DNA of 64,000 bases from Ypsolopha sequella (GCA_934047225.1 CAKOHE010000086.1:372001-436000); one strand, 5' to 3'; positions 44,246-55,650 are shown, counted from the first letter of the stretch. The notes: generated by a model not told the origin, from the letters alone. Translations and numbers: made by a program.

Positions 44246-44366
44246 CTTTATATCTCTAAAATCAAAGTAAGTGAATCATTATTGTGTTACTATCTTTATA
44301 TCTCTAAAATCAAAGTAAGTGAATCATTATTGTGTAACTATCTTTATATCTCTAAAATCAAAGTAA
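44246..44366 (+). repeat. 48-bp tandem repeat, 2.5 copies
   Basis: 'ctttatatctctaaaatcaa' begins units at 44246, 44294 and 44342; the third is partial. A further fragment of the unit appears at 44478-44520. An (AT)n run follows at 44408-44428. Confidence 0.85.
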
Positions 44367-44786
44367 ATAAACGTTATTAATTGACTAGTTTGTCTTTAAA
44401 TGTAGTTAATATATATATATATATATATACACTTAATAAAATAAAATTCAAGTTATTGTGAGATATATTTCGGGCCCTAAAATCAAAGTAAGTGAATCAT
44501 TATTGTGTTACTATCTTTAATTATTGTAATTGGTTTGTCCATTTAAATTAAAGTAAATAAATAAATAAAATAAATTATCAACAAACAGATTTTATAGCAA
44601 GTAACTAAATATGTTTATCTTTTCTTTTCTTTCATTCTTGTCCTTATAAAGTTTGTTCATTTATAATACAACTGACCCAAACAGATTTTGGGTGTAGCAA
44701 TTGTGCGCTAAGGGTGTTTTTGACGAAGGTGTTAAGGTACATATGATTAATTATTACATCGTACTACGTATTAGTATGGTATATAA

Positions 44787-45140
44787 TAAGCGGCGGCAGC
44801 TCAGGCAGTAGAACGCAGGTCTCTCAATCTTGAGACCCAGGTTCAATCCCCAGTCGTACATGCACCAATAAGTTTTTCGCAATTTATGTGCAATATTTGT
44901 ATTACCTAATACTAAAAGGTGAAGGAAAACATCGTGGTGAAACCTGCATGCCCTAAAAAGCGTGTATTTGTGCCGATGAAGGGCGATAGGGCTCACCACC
45001 CATCACGTTGGGATTTAATAATCGTCAGTGAAACGCGGGTGTACCGAGTGTGGACTGTGACTTGTATTTTGTAGTTAACAGAGGGAACACCCCTGGCATC
45101 CCCTCGGGGATTAATTTCGTGACACTATATATTTTTTTTA
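44787..45140 (+). repeat. tRNA-derived SINE, full-length copy
   Basis: The head resembles a tRNA promoter: 'cagctcaggcagtagaacgc' fits an A box and 'ggttcaatcccc' a B box. The 3' half carries 'gcatgccctaaaaagcgtgt', 'catcacgttgggat' and ends near 'cgtgacactatata'. A second full copy is at 59966-60330. SINEs are transcribed by RNA polymerase III and moved by LINE enzymes. Bases 45141-46264 show no gene; 'gctattcaaaatgc' and 'gcattttgaatagc' (45480 and 45571) are a short inverted pair. Confidence 0.75.
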
Positions 45141-46324
45141 TTTAATTTTTATTACAACAAGGAGCTGAGCTGCGAGTGACGATTTTAGTGAAACGACTCT
45201 GAAGATAAGTCGCTGAGTGCAGATCTTTAGCGATGGCTTAGCAGAACACATAATCCGGAACCATCTTCATTCAACGTAAAAAGAAAGTAATAGACACCTG
45301 ATGTGATTTTAATTGGTATTAGATTTATCTGTATGTATTTTTGATAAAGTAAACTGTAGAATGGTGTTATAGACTTATAAATCTTAAATTATGTTATGTA
45401 CATTACTTTTTATACAAATAAATAAACTAATGGATATGTTAATAATTTGCAATATTCCGATAAACACACTTATCATATGCTATTCAAAATGCTATGCTAT
45501 TCAAATGCTATTCAGGCACTACCCGCCCTGCCGCATAAAAGATGCGCGGGAGCTTATGATGCTCGAGTCTGCATTTTGAATAGCATACGAGCGTTTAGCT
45601 GTAGGTTTTTACTATGGTATATCCATAAGTTTATGATGGACTTCCGTAAAGTAATACCTTTTTCAATAAATCACAAATAAATAAATTAATTGTTATGTTG
45701 ATTGTTTGTTTTACAGTCAATTAATTTATAATTTTTACCATGATCCATACAGCTTTTTACAGAAATATTTTCGAGGTAAATATTAAACATTAAGTTGTAG
45801 CCCACAACATTATGGGAAAAATGAATAAAATATAAGTTAACAAATTTACATTACATATTTAAAAAATTACCATGAATATCTCACTTTTGAAATTTGACTC
45901 CAATGTTTTATTTAGTAATGTTTTAAAGTGTAAAAAGTGTTGTAAAGTGTCGCTGTAAAGCATTTTCTAGGGCCTTTTACACATCATAACCAACAAAGAA
46001 ATAATTCACACTACAACCGCGTCTAAAAAAAAAATATCATGCCGGTCAGGCATAATAAAGTTATAAGTAATATGTGGATAAGTACAAGTGTTTTTTTAAA
46101 ACAATGTTTTATAAATTCCACCAAGTGCCAACAATCACTAGCATCTACTTTATTTAGGATTATTTAGTTCCTTAAATTCCTTGAAATTAAAATACAAATA
46201 TGTACCTATAAATAATAATTGCTAACAAAATTAAGCCAGATATAAAGATATGAACGAAATAAAAGAACGAATAAAAGATACGAAGTTTCCATTCTTTATT
46301 GAAATCCTATAACAAAGACTCACT

Positions 46325-46528
46325 TTAAAGACCCAGGATTATGTTCAACGGTTGAAATACTGATCCACTTTTTTCGATAGCCCGAATATGGAAGTTCAAG
46401 AGTTGTTCAAGGACTTTTGCCTTTTTCCGGGCACAAAAATAGGCACAGATTGTGTTGAGTATTTTTATTTTCCTCGAAGCTGTTTTATATTCTGGAGCTG
46501 CCTTTAGCAAGTCGGTTTGAATTTGCAA
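46325..46528 (-). CDS. Candidate terminal coding exon, unidentified protein
   Basis: The minus-strand frame reads 'ALQIQTDLLKAAPEYKTAS', 'RKIKILNTICAYFCARKKA' and 'KVLEQLLNFHIRAIEKSG' to a stop after 'QPLNIILGL'. The amphipathic, Lys/Leu-rich composition with regular spacing looks like real helical protein, unlike the surrounding AT-rich DNA. A stop lies just upstream (near 46549), so an exon start around 46530-46545 would be needed; no clear acceptor is seen. 'aataaag' about 35 bp after the stop could be a polyadenylation signal. I do not recognise the family: it could be the last exon of a host gene on the same strand as AspRS, or a transposon or retrocopy fragment. Confidence 0.4.
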   Translation of the reverse strand: MQIQTDLLKAAPEYKTASRKIKILNTICAYFCARKKAKVLEQLLNFHIRAIEKSGSVFQPLNIILGL

Positions 46529-46627
46529 CGCTTTTTCATGGTTTTATTTTTTTGACGCTTACCTGTTTATTTTTTAAACGCAAGCCAATTATACATTACT
46601 CTTTAAAAAATTCTCTTTTCTATAATA

Positions 46628-46729
46628 CTAAAGGACGCTCCACGGCGTTGCTCGCGTAGATCTAAAGGACGCTCCACGGCGTTGCTCGCGTAGATCTAAA
46701 GGACGCTCCACGACGTTGCTCGCGTAGAT
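46628..46729 (+). repeat. 34-bp tandem repeat, 3 copies (element head)
   Basis: Units start at 46628, 46662 and 46696. Each carries 'ggacgctccacg(g/a)cgttgc' and 'tcgcgtagat'. The sequence corresponds to the head amplified as a 63-bp unit at 4321-4761 ('gcgttgctc(a/g)cgt(g/a)(t/g)atc'). Confidence 0.9.
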
Positions 46730-47470
46730 CCCGTTTTTCCCGATCCCGCAGGAATTTCCTAAAATCCCTTCTTAGCGGATGTCTACGTCATACAAGGAAC
46801 CTACTGTCCAAAGGAGACGGTCAGTTCCCCATAAGCGAAATGCCTTAAGAGAGTACACAAATATATTGTGGTCTATGATAAAGAACAAATTCAAAATAAC
46901 ACGGTTTGACTATCCATTTAAAAATATATATTTTAATAACTTTTTATAATAAATCGTTTTTATTTTGAGGTTATTTTCATATGGCATTGCGAAAATAAAC
47001 TTAAGCACGTTTGAAACGTTCATAGTTGTAACAATGTTTCACGATGATTCTGATATATTTACAAGGGTCATGCTCAAATGTCAGTTGTGATGTAATCTCT
47101 ATCAAAATCCAGAAGAAAAGCATGAATCGTGAAATAAAGAGCTGAGACTGCCGAATATTGCGTCACGCATGTATGACTCTATCAAAGCACACTGGAAGCG
47201 TACTTTGTAGACTACTTGGTAGATGGCGCGCTTTCGTTTCGTTCGGTGTTCGCTCTCATTTATTATTTTAATATCTGTGTCCTTGTTATTATGAAAGTGA
47301 AACTAGCTACGAATAAATCTAACAAAAATTATAGTATAAATTTATTTCATGTACGTGGTTAAGGCCGATTCTGACCGTCTCCTTTCATGTTCCTAGGCCC
47401 AGCCGTTTGGTCTGAGCAGATAAATCAGTCAGAGAGTCACTGAGTCAGTCAGTAGGGTATTCGGTTATAA
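46730..47470 (+). repeat. Body of '(CAGT)n' dispersed element, interrupted
   Basis: Left part 46730-46811: 'cccgtttttcccgatcccgc', then 'ggatgtctacgtcatacaag'. Right part 47384-47470: 'ttcatgttcctaggcccagc', 'cgtttggtctgagc', then imperfect CAGT units. The two parts are contiguous in the relative at 4762-4880 apart from small gaps. Confidence 0.75.
46812..47383. mobile_element. 572-bp TIR element
   Basis: The ends are 'aggagacggtcag' and 'ctgaccgtctcct', a 13-bp perfect inverted pair. It splits the body of a dispersed element, which gives its borders. No ORF of note inside and no target duplication that I can fix. Confidence 0.75.
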
Positions 47471-48119
47471 ATCGATAGATTTATAGTGGTAAGATCTCAG
47501 CTCAATTTTCACACATTAAATAAATGAAACCATTTTGAAATTTTGTTTAACAGTGTTTGTAGACCTAAATCTCCTGAGCTTCAAACTAAAATCCACAAAA
47601 CTAAAACCTCACATTTGCGGTTACAAAGTCGTAATAATAGAACATTATGTTTAGTAAAACACTTGTACTTATCCACATAATATTATTATTAATTGAACGA
47701 ATGAGCGAGAAGGACGAAGTCTACTTGAACAATCCGGCGTTTGTCCGTATGTATGTTTGTCCGACGATAACTCGAGTATCGTTGATCAAAACGTCATGAA
47801 ATTTAGTAGGCAAGTAAATGAAACAAAAATAATTATTAAATTCGAACATGAGCCAAATTGGTCAAAGGGGTTGCTGAGATATGGGGTTGTAAGTGGGGAT
47901 CCGCGAGTTCACAGTTCGGGGCGAACTACTAGTATATACTTTATTATGCCCAACCGGTTTCGCTATTTATAATCCTCAAGGGCTACATTATAATTTATTA
48001 TAACAATTAAAACTCTTTCCATATTATATTACGTGCAATAGATGACAAGTTATTGTCATGTTAAAAGTACATGTGGATTTGTACTATGGGCGTACAGTGG
48101 GTAACCCTTTATATATCGA

Positions 48120-48260
48120 GTAAAAATGTGACCAGTTCATAGATGTGTAGAAAAAAACTATCAAAATAAACAGGGTTGGCTGAGCACAACCTGGAGCATT
48201 TTGTACAGTTGGACAAAAAAAAATACGTCAACAGGTAACAAGTAGGGCCCTATTATGTTC
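48120..48260 (+). repeat. 'cagggttggctgagc' repeat, single arm
   Basis: 'cagggttggctgagcacaac' and 'ctggagcattttgtacag' match the arm of the hairpin at 51340-51425. 'cgtagtttt'-like flanking sequence is also similar. Bases 47471-48119 show no gene. Confidence 0.6.
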
Positions 48261-48497
48261 GATAGAGCGTATCAAAAGGTGTTTAAAAAAGGCAAATTAT
48301 TTTCGAAGCGACTAACAACTTAAAGGGCGACTAACTATTTTGTTTCTAAAAAATAACTTGGCAGCAATTAAATATTTTAGCAATAATTATATTAGATGAG
48401 CTTTATAATGCGGGGATTTATAAAAACTAAATAATGGCTGCTACTTTAAGGTAGCAAACATATTAAACAGGGCCAATAAAATCATAGGCGAGGTACT

Positions 48498-48991
48498 ATA
48501 AATAATAATAATAATAATATTCCATTTATTTCAGATATCAATGATCCATAAGTGTTAGTAACAATTATCTTAAAAATTATGTTAGTAAAAGAGAATAAAA
48601 TAAAATTAAATTAAATTGAAATTTGACCACAGGCCACACTTACGCAGTGCCACAACACAGGACAGTCGCAGCTGTCCGCCACCGCCTGCAGGATGCCGTT
48701 GTCGCTGGCCCGCACTCTGCGCACTAGCGACGCAGCCCGCTTACGCAATATGGCTGGGAATCCGTCCACGCATGCTTCGGCAAACATTCCCGATGCACTA
48801 CAGAAGCGGGGCAGCCCCAAAAGCATCCTGAAAGCGTTGTTGTACTGGACGCGCAGGGCGCTCAGCGATTTTTGAGAGTATTTACACCAGAGGCTGCTCG
48901 AGTAAAATGATTGACAGTAAGCTCGGAAGAGCGTGATCTTGACATCTTGTGTACATCGAGCAAACCTCCTGATAATCATGTTGCTTCTCAC
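48498..48991 (-). pseudogene. LINE reverse transcriptase C-terminal fragment (minus strand)
   Basis: The frame 48611-48991 reads 'IIRRFARCTQDVKITLFRAY', 'CQSFYSSSLWCKYSQKSLSA' and 'QYNNAFRMLLGLPRFCSAS'. It belongs to the terminal part of a LINE polymerase; the final segment aligns with the remnant at 16850-17035. The reverse-strand tail is an (ATT)n run at 48498-48520. The catalytic region is absent, and the 5' edge near 49020 abuts AT-rich sequence. Confidence 0.8.
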
Positions 48992-49587
48992 CGCCAGCGC
49001 CCTGCGCTCCCTCTCTATGTCTTCATAATGACATGGCGACTAATTTTAACAGTGGGATAGCAAACATTCTATTATAGGCAACTATAGGCTTGCATATAAA
49101 AATACACATTCGGGCTGCGATTTGCAAGCAGCTGTAAAAATTAAAACGGGTACTATAATTAAGTATTAGGATTTCAGTATTTTTGTTTGTAGAATCATAA
49201 TTGAATGAAAACGGCGACAAGCGCGCTCGTTGCATAGAAGCAGAGTGCGGGCCGCGGCGCGGGGGTGGAGCGCATCACTAGCCAATAGCAAGCAAGCAAG
49301 TTCCAAAATCAGAATCAGAGCACCCCGACTCTATACAGTCTTGTGGGTACTACCCCTAGAGTGTATATAAAAAGCCGTAGGCGTGGAGGAAGGGCAGTCC
49401 TCGCCTGCTGTAACAAAGCATGGGCAGAGAATATAAAGTATTACTACGTAAAGAAGCGACACTCACCTCCCCGCGCGAATTTAACGTCCCCCGCGGTCCC
49501 CCGCAAGTTAGTGGAAATCTGGAGTCAGGCAGAGCTCGATTACCACTCGTTTGCTGCGCGCGTGTTTTGTTACAAAGTTTTATCAGT

Positions 49588-49659
49588 ATGGTAAAAATCA
49601 GTATGGTGCGTTATTGCAGTGTTTATGGATGCCTGGAAAACTTTTTTTTCAAAAATTAG
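49588..49659 (+). pseudogene. THAP-domain-like N-terminal fragment
   Basis: The frame reads 'MVKISMVRYCSVYGCLENFF' and stops soon after. M-x-x-x-C-S-x-x-G-C near a start codon is how THAP zinc-finger domains begin (Cys-x(2-4)-Cys...); P-element-type transposases and many insect proteins carry this. The second Cys/His pair is lost because the frame ends in a T/A-rich run. It is only 23 codons, so the call is tentative. Upstream 49240-49560 is GC-rich and contains TATA-like 'gtgtatataaaaag' at 49361. Confidence 0.35.
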
Positions 49660-49740
49660 AATTGCGTGATCAAACCTTACAATTTCGTTCAGTAACGCAT
49701 TTGGAACAATAAAATCAGTATTTATAACTTTCCATGTTTG

Positions 49741-49767
49741 ACAAGTTTTAATTTTTTTTCCAAAATT

Positions 49768-49803
<36 letters not shown>

Positions 49804-49830
49804 AATTTTGGAAAAAAAATTAAAACTTGT
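49741..49830. repeat. Perfect hairpin around (TA)n
   Basis: 'caagttttaatttttttt' plus 'ccaaaatttatg' is mirrored as 'cataaattttgg' plus 'aaaaaaaattaaaacttg', with (TA)n in the loop. The arms are about 32 bp plus the TA run. (TA)n continues to 49894, where a MITE starts. Confidence 0.9.
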
Positions 49831-49894
49831 ATATATATATATAATATATATATATATAATATATATATACATATATTATATATATATATATATA

Positions 49895-50148
49895 CAAGGT
49901 GACCTTTTGATCATCGTCCAAATTCATACTGGTGGTTTGGTAAGTGATCAGTATCATGGATCAATAACAATTTTTGTAAAATACGTAAAATTAAATTTCA
50001 ACTCCCCATAGTGATTCACTCGGAACTGGAAGTGAATTTCTATGAGAAGCCGAAATTTCATTTTACGAAAAATTGTTATTGATCCACGATACTGATCACT
50101 TATCAAGCCTCCAGTATGAATTTGGACGATGATCAAAAAGTCACCTTG
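49895..50148. mobile_element. 'caaggtgac' foldback MITE, copy 3
   Basis: The ends are 'caaggtgaccttttgatcat' and 'atgatcaaaaagtcaccttg', embedded in TA repeats on both sides as with copy 2. It is 254 bp with no coding content. Bases 50149-51339 contain a C-rich run at 50693-50727 and otherwise nothing I can name. Confidence 0.85.
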
Positions 50149-51339
50149 TATATACATATATTTTTTTTAATACTGATTAATCCACGGGGAACCAGAAATT
50201 GGACTACGCTAAAATTTAGGAAGAGAATCACATAAGTTGCTGACTTATATTGTGTCCCTCTCGATCGACGACGCTCACACGCTTGCTGCCAGCCCTAGAC
50301 TAGCTCACGCACACACACAAGCGTGTGCGGACAAGCCAGATGCGCGCGAGAGAGTGTAGGTAAATAACTTGAGCCTTGACTATGAAGTGTCGGGGGTGTG
50401 GCATGGGTGACTGTGCTTTGTTACGCAAGGCCGAAGGGGCTGCACTTTCCGCAACGCCGAAGCAATTGCAGAAGTCATATTGGGTCTTTAAAGTTAGGTT
50501 ATGTTCAGTTTTTTTTTTTTTTTTTCAAGAAACTAGTTTCATTAAACCCTCTCCCCAGTGATCCCCCTCCCACTATACGTATACTTAATATTCGAGTTAT
50601 TTTATCCTACATAAAACATAAAATAACCTTTTAATTTTGAAAAAATATTATAAAAAAAAACTATTGATTTCCGGTATATTTCCGGGCTTATACCCCCCCT
50701 CCCCCCCCATCGCCCCCCCTAAACATATACATAGGTACATATACGTATATAAGAGTCCTTCCCAATATTGTAAGAAAAAGAAAAGTCAAGAAATAAAACT
50801 ATAGACAAACGATTTTTTTTGCATGTCACTATTTGTTTTATTCAGAGCTCTAAAAATGTCGCACAAAGTATGTTTTTCATGACCATGGTCATATATTCTT
50901 CACATCTCAGTTAACTTTATATACAACCTCATTGTATAATTTAAGAAAGCCTGTTTTCTACTTTTTATCCGTCGTCAAATGTTCGCTTAATAATAAATTC
51001 AGTTACCAAAACAAAAAATCAATGCCAGTTTAAGTTAAAACAAAGCCTATAACCTGATTATAAAGCTCCTACTTTCTACTTAAAATTATCCTTCAATGTA
51101 GCTGCCAACCTATTATTTTTGCTACCGGCTTTAATTTTTTTTAAATCCCTAATTCAGATTAATTTGTCGCCGCGTTAAATACATGCCTTTAAAAAATAAG
51201 GCTTGCGCGTTCTATTTTGGCACTAACGTGAGTAAGCCTGATTTTATCGAATAACGATTTATTTAAAAACATCGATTCAGCATCGTTTTCAGCAAGATGA
51301 GAACAGTTCGTAGTTTTGTAGAAAAAAACTACATATGAA

Positions 51340-51425
51340 CAAACAGGGTTGGCTAAGCGCAACCTGGAGCGTTTTGTACAGTCTGCAAGACCAAAATGCT
51401 CCAGCTTGCGCTCAGTCAACCCTAT
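51340..51425. repeat. Inverted repeat of 'cagggttggct' unit
   Basis: 'cagggttggctaagcgcaac' plus 'ctggagcg' pairs with 'gctccagcttgcgc' plus 'tcagtcaaccctatt'. The same arm occurs singly at 48171-48210. Bases 51426-53485 show no convincing gene; two minus-strand frames at 52482-52706 and 52754-52972 are discussed under findings. Confidence 0.7.
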
Positions 51426-53485
51426 TTATTTTGATGTGTTTTTTTTCTTTACAACAACAAATTGGTCCTATCTTGTTACTCGATACATAGGGTTACCAAC
51501 TGTACGCTCCTGGTCGCTAAACATAATGTGTAGTAAATTTCACTACAGTTGCCACAAAATAAGAGGCCCGTTTTGACAGATAAGAACGACCATAGAATAT
51601 AACTTTACATGTAATAAGTGAAACGGTTAACAAATAATTATTAACTTATTGGGTTTAAAGAAAATAAATAAACGTTTTTTAATTATCACGGAACATATTT
51701 CAAGTACTATTTTCACGCATATTCAAAAATAAAATGCAATTTTGAATTACTACACAATGTTTAAAAAACAGTTACATTCTCAGTCAATTTTTTCTTAATA
51801 ATAGTGTTGTTACCAGATAATCGCCTAATTTCACGGACTCAATTCGATTCCACTTGAAAATAGTTAACTTGTTTTAATATTGATAAAATAATTGTAATGA
51901 TCTGTAATTAGCTTTTGTGAGACCAGTACACAAAAAGCCAAGTTTAAATTTCCTTTTTGTTTTGCAAATATAAACTTTTTAGATTTGAACATTTGCATGT
52001 ATTTGTAACGGTGTCGCGTATACCGAAAAATATAATATAATAATTGTGCTAAATAATGTTACATACCACTTGGCTTTTAAACTTATAGTTTACAAAAACA
52101 AAAAATCTATATATAAAAAACATGCATTTATTGCTTAAAGTCCCATTTTTTTAATTAATGAATTGGTTTACAGGCAGTTTTCCATAAATCATCCTATCAA
52201 TAGACAGATTGGCTGGTAAGACATATGGCAGTATTTTTTTTTATAAGGCATCGAGCAATTTTTTCATCTTGAAGCCTACATATTTTTCTTACTGGCCAGT
52301 ATTTTATATCTATCAACGCTCAGACCTCTATCTAATTCGAGGTCAGTGAAGTACAACATTACAAAATATTACTGGCACTTTTACTTCTACTTTTCGTAGA
52401 GAAAAAAAATTAAAAGCTGGTTTTAGCACCCGAAATATCTTTCTATCACCATATTGGAAGTCGTTGTGCTCCCGTTTGTTTTTAGTGTTTTTTTCTTGTG
52501 ACTTTAGGCTTTACTTTTGAACTGTTTATATTTTCTTTCACGTTGACTTTGGCAATTATGTTTATTCCGGAAATTATAACCAATAAACTTGAAAATATTT
52601 CAAACGATAACAAACTCATAATATTTTGAATCGATTTCTCGTGAGAATCGGTTGACATAGTTACCGGTTTGCATGGTTCACATCCATAAATACGTTGCGA
52701 TGACATATGTCAAAACGGACCTATTACATTACTACAATGTTCCAAACCTTCTCTTACTTAGTTCCAGTACTCATAATATCACGTAATGACAAGGTCATGG
52801 CAGTAATCACGACGAGAAATTTGTACTTAGCAATTAAAGCAATAAACACACAACTTACCCAAAGTTGGGATAAAACACTATAATAGTATTTACAAATATA
52901 CGTAGCAAAAGACAAGTAAAAAATAATTTGACAAATCAGCCACAAAGTATTAGACCGTTCCGTAAAGGTCAATGGACGAATGCGTTCTCTCTCGCGGCTC
53001 CGAAACGGTCTCGAGATTTGAATTTGAAATACGAGTTTGCACGAGTTTGTTCGATCATTTACGAAGCAGCGTTTAGTATTTGCTTTAGTTAATTTTCGTT
53101 TTATTTTAATGTATATTTTTTAACAATAATGTTTATGATGTAGACAACGTCACACCAGCAGGGCTTGGTCCGCTGAGAATGAATTTTGTGGGTAATGCTT
53201 TGGTCTAGACAAAATTTAGGGCTTTAAACACGTTTAAACGGTTCTTGATTAAAATATAGGTTTTTGTGACACCGTGCTTAAAATAAGAAAAGACTTTTTA
53301 GTGTGACTCGTTTTTCTATTCATCCATCTATCTATCTATCTATATATCTTCTCTAGCACAGTAACTTTTGTTCAAATCTGAGACCGATAAAGCTAACTAT
53401 CAACTTCATGAATAGTTGTAAAGCATATATACCTTGTGGCAAATTCATAATACCTAAGTATTTTTTTGAGCTTGTTTATAATTTT

Positions 53486-54935
53486 ACAAGATAAAAACCG
53501 GCCAAGTGCGAGTCAGACTCGCGTACCTAGGGTTCCGTATCGTGGATAATAAATTTTATTTTGTCATTTTTTTTTCGTGAATTTCTCAACCGCTATATTT
53601 TTCCTGTAATCTTTACATAAACACATGTTACTATGATTTTTTTCATATAAACCAGTTTTGAAGATAAGGGGGGGACATGAATTTTTTGTGGTTGTTCGAG
53701 GATTTCTCGAAATAGATGCAACTAAATAAAAAGCCAAACTACCTTTATACATATTTACAATTAGCTTTTTAATACGAACAATTTGATACCCATTATATAT
53801 TTTTATAAAATATTGTTTTATTTATTTTAGGGGCCGTTCATTTATCACGTAAGACGATTAGGAGGGGGAGGGGGTGTGAACAAGTCTTACTTTTTCTTAC
53901 ATGGGGGTGGGAGGGGGTCTACATGATTCTTACGTAAGGTCAAAAATTCTTAGGTATTTCGAAAAGCGCGCGGTCCTGTGTCGACACGCTGAGTGGGTGA
54001 ACGTGGATGAAGTTATCGTCGATGAAGCAGTGGAACCGACAACGCAAAGGGATGTTCCAGTTGCTGATCCACTTTCGGAATGGCTGCTGAGCCCCTGGAC
54101 AAATGATTCAGTGCTCTAAAATTCTTTGTCTCACCACATTTTTGATTACATTTTTTATAAAACAGTAATTATGTGTTTGAATTTCCAGCTATTTCTTTTT
54201 CCCTAATACAAAGTATCTTACGTAAGATTGAGAGGGGGGGGGGGGGAGGGGGTTCATCCAAGTCTTACTTTTTCTTACGTAGGGGGGAGGGGGGGTCAAA
54301 ATGTGCTCAAAATCGTCTTACGTAATAAATGAACGGCCCCTTACTTCTTTTTTATATTTCTCTTTTGAGCTCAACCTTTTTTTAATCATTATAGTTTTCT
54401 GTGATTGGCCAGTTATGATCTATAATCGACATTTTTTTCATACTTTTCAGTTTATCAGTTTCGGCGATCAGTGCCAGTAAATATAGTCAAAGTATGTACT
54501 TTTACAATCAGCTTCTAAATATCTACAATTTGATACCCATATTGTATTTTTAGGATAAAAATTTTTATTTTTCTCACTTTTGTTTTGGATATATCTTGAT
54601 ATGAATAAATATAACCTTAGCTATATAAGCTTTTTATTTGTAGTTTTAAGCAATTATAATAGTTAAAAAAGACAAACTTTATATTTTTTCGAAATATTTC
54701 GGCCTCATCAGTGAATGATGAGGATATATATATAAACTCGACGGATATATCTTGAACAATTTCAAATTTTTCAATTTTTTTTTCACCGTGATATGTGAGC
54801 AAATCAATCCTTTTTTGTGCCAAATTTCAAGGAAAGACTTTAAAAGTGCTAAAGTAATGAGGCTGTGACATACGGACGGACGGACGGACGGTCAACGGAG
54901 TCTCACCATAAAGATACTACGGAACCCTAAAAAGA
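53486..54935 (+). repeat. 'aaccggccaa..gactcgcgtacc' long repeat, copy 3, split by a MITE
   Basis: It starts 'aaaaccggccaagtgcgagt' and 'cagactcgcgtacctagggt' and ends 'acggacggacggacggtcaa' plus 'cggagtctcaccata' before 'ggaaccctaaaaa'. The PIF-type element 53830-54340 interrupts it. The matching copy at 19103-20080 is instead interrupted by another repeat. Confidence 0.75.
53830..54340. mobile_element. PIF/Harbinger-type nonautonomous element (511 bp)
   Basis: The ends are 'ggggccgttcatttatcacg' and 'cgtaataaatgaacggcccc', inverted with few differences; G-rich blocks 'gggagggggt' follow near both ends. 'tta' flanks both sides (53827-53829, 54341-54343), fitting the 3-bp TWA duplications of PIF/Harbinger. 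A GC-richer central part (53940-54120) holds a 72-codon frame ending 'EWLLSPWTNDSVL'; it has no recognised domain and could be a captured or leftover coding piece. Confidence 0.7.
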
Positions 54936-55107
54936 CATTCATTCATGGGGCAAACTGAAAATTAGTGCTATAAGTTGCTTCTACTTGTAGCATTTGCTGA
55001 GCTTGCTCCTTTTTGCCATTTTATATTGTGTTGTATTGTGTCATCTTTTTTTTTATGTGTTATGTGGCAAATAAAAATCAATTCACTTTCATTTCACTTT
55101 CATAGGC

Positions 55108-55505
55108 TGTAACAGCGAGGTTACAGGAATGCAGAGCTGATGGGATTTGAGTAAAATGGACGAGTTGACACGGGAGAATTGTGGATGAACTAACCTTTGT
55201 TCTGGATGGTTGTGGACGAATGCGCCGCGTGGCGTCCCTCCTTGTTGGGCTGATTGAGCTGGCGCCTTGGGCAGGGATGTGCAGGATGTCTTGGTTCGTG
55301 GAGTAATGTAAACACAACACTGGTATGAGCACAAGGTACGCGAGATTTGTTGTGTCGGCGGCGCGAGTGTGCACACGTGTGTTTCGGGAGACGTCTGGCG
55401 CGGAACAGAGCGAACGAGCGGCGCACAAGTCCCCGGCGCGAGTCGCTGTGTCGCGAGTTACTCATGCGCATGCGCGTGCGTATCCGTCACGCTGTGGCGT
55501 GAACA
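55108..55505 (+). mobile_element. Solo LTR, copy 2 (398 bp)
   Basis: It starts 'tgtaacagcgaggttacagg' and ends 'tcacgctgtggcgtgaaca'. 'taggc' is directly repeated at 55103-55107 and 55506-55510. It is clearly related to 38930-39259 but longer, having extra sequence in the right half (around 55350-55440). GC-rich. The several overlapping ORFs on both strands are shadows. Confidence 0.9.
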
Positions 55506-55650
55506 TAGGCCAAGTTCATAGGACATTCCAAAGTTAGTGACTGTTACGATATTAGACCATTCACCGAGAGCGAGTTGGAATAGAAGCCACAAAGGATCAT
55601 ATGTCAGGCTGGTAACCACGGGGGTCTCTCACTGGACACTATTACCGTAA

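Noticed and set aside
44787..45140. tRNA gene because of A- and B-box-like motifs
   Set aside because: No cloverleaf or anticodon arm; the motifs belong to a SINE repeated elsewhere in the window.
51563..52722. Possible 1.16-kb element with 15-bp ends ('aggcccgttttgaca')
   Set aside because: One mismatch in a short motif, no target duplication and no further symmetry; chance is not excluded.
55078..55537. Overlapping ORFs on both strands over the second solo LTR
   Set aside because: Same reason; GC-rich LTR sequence is open in several frames.
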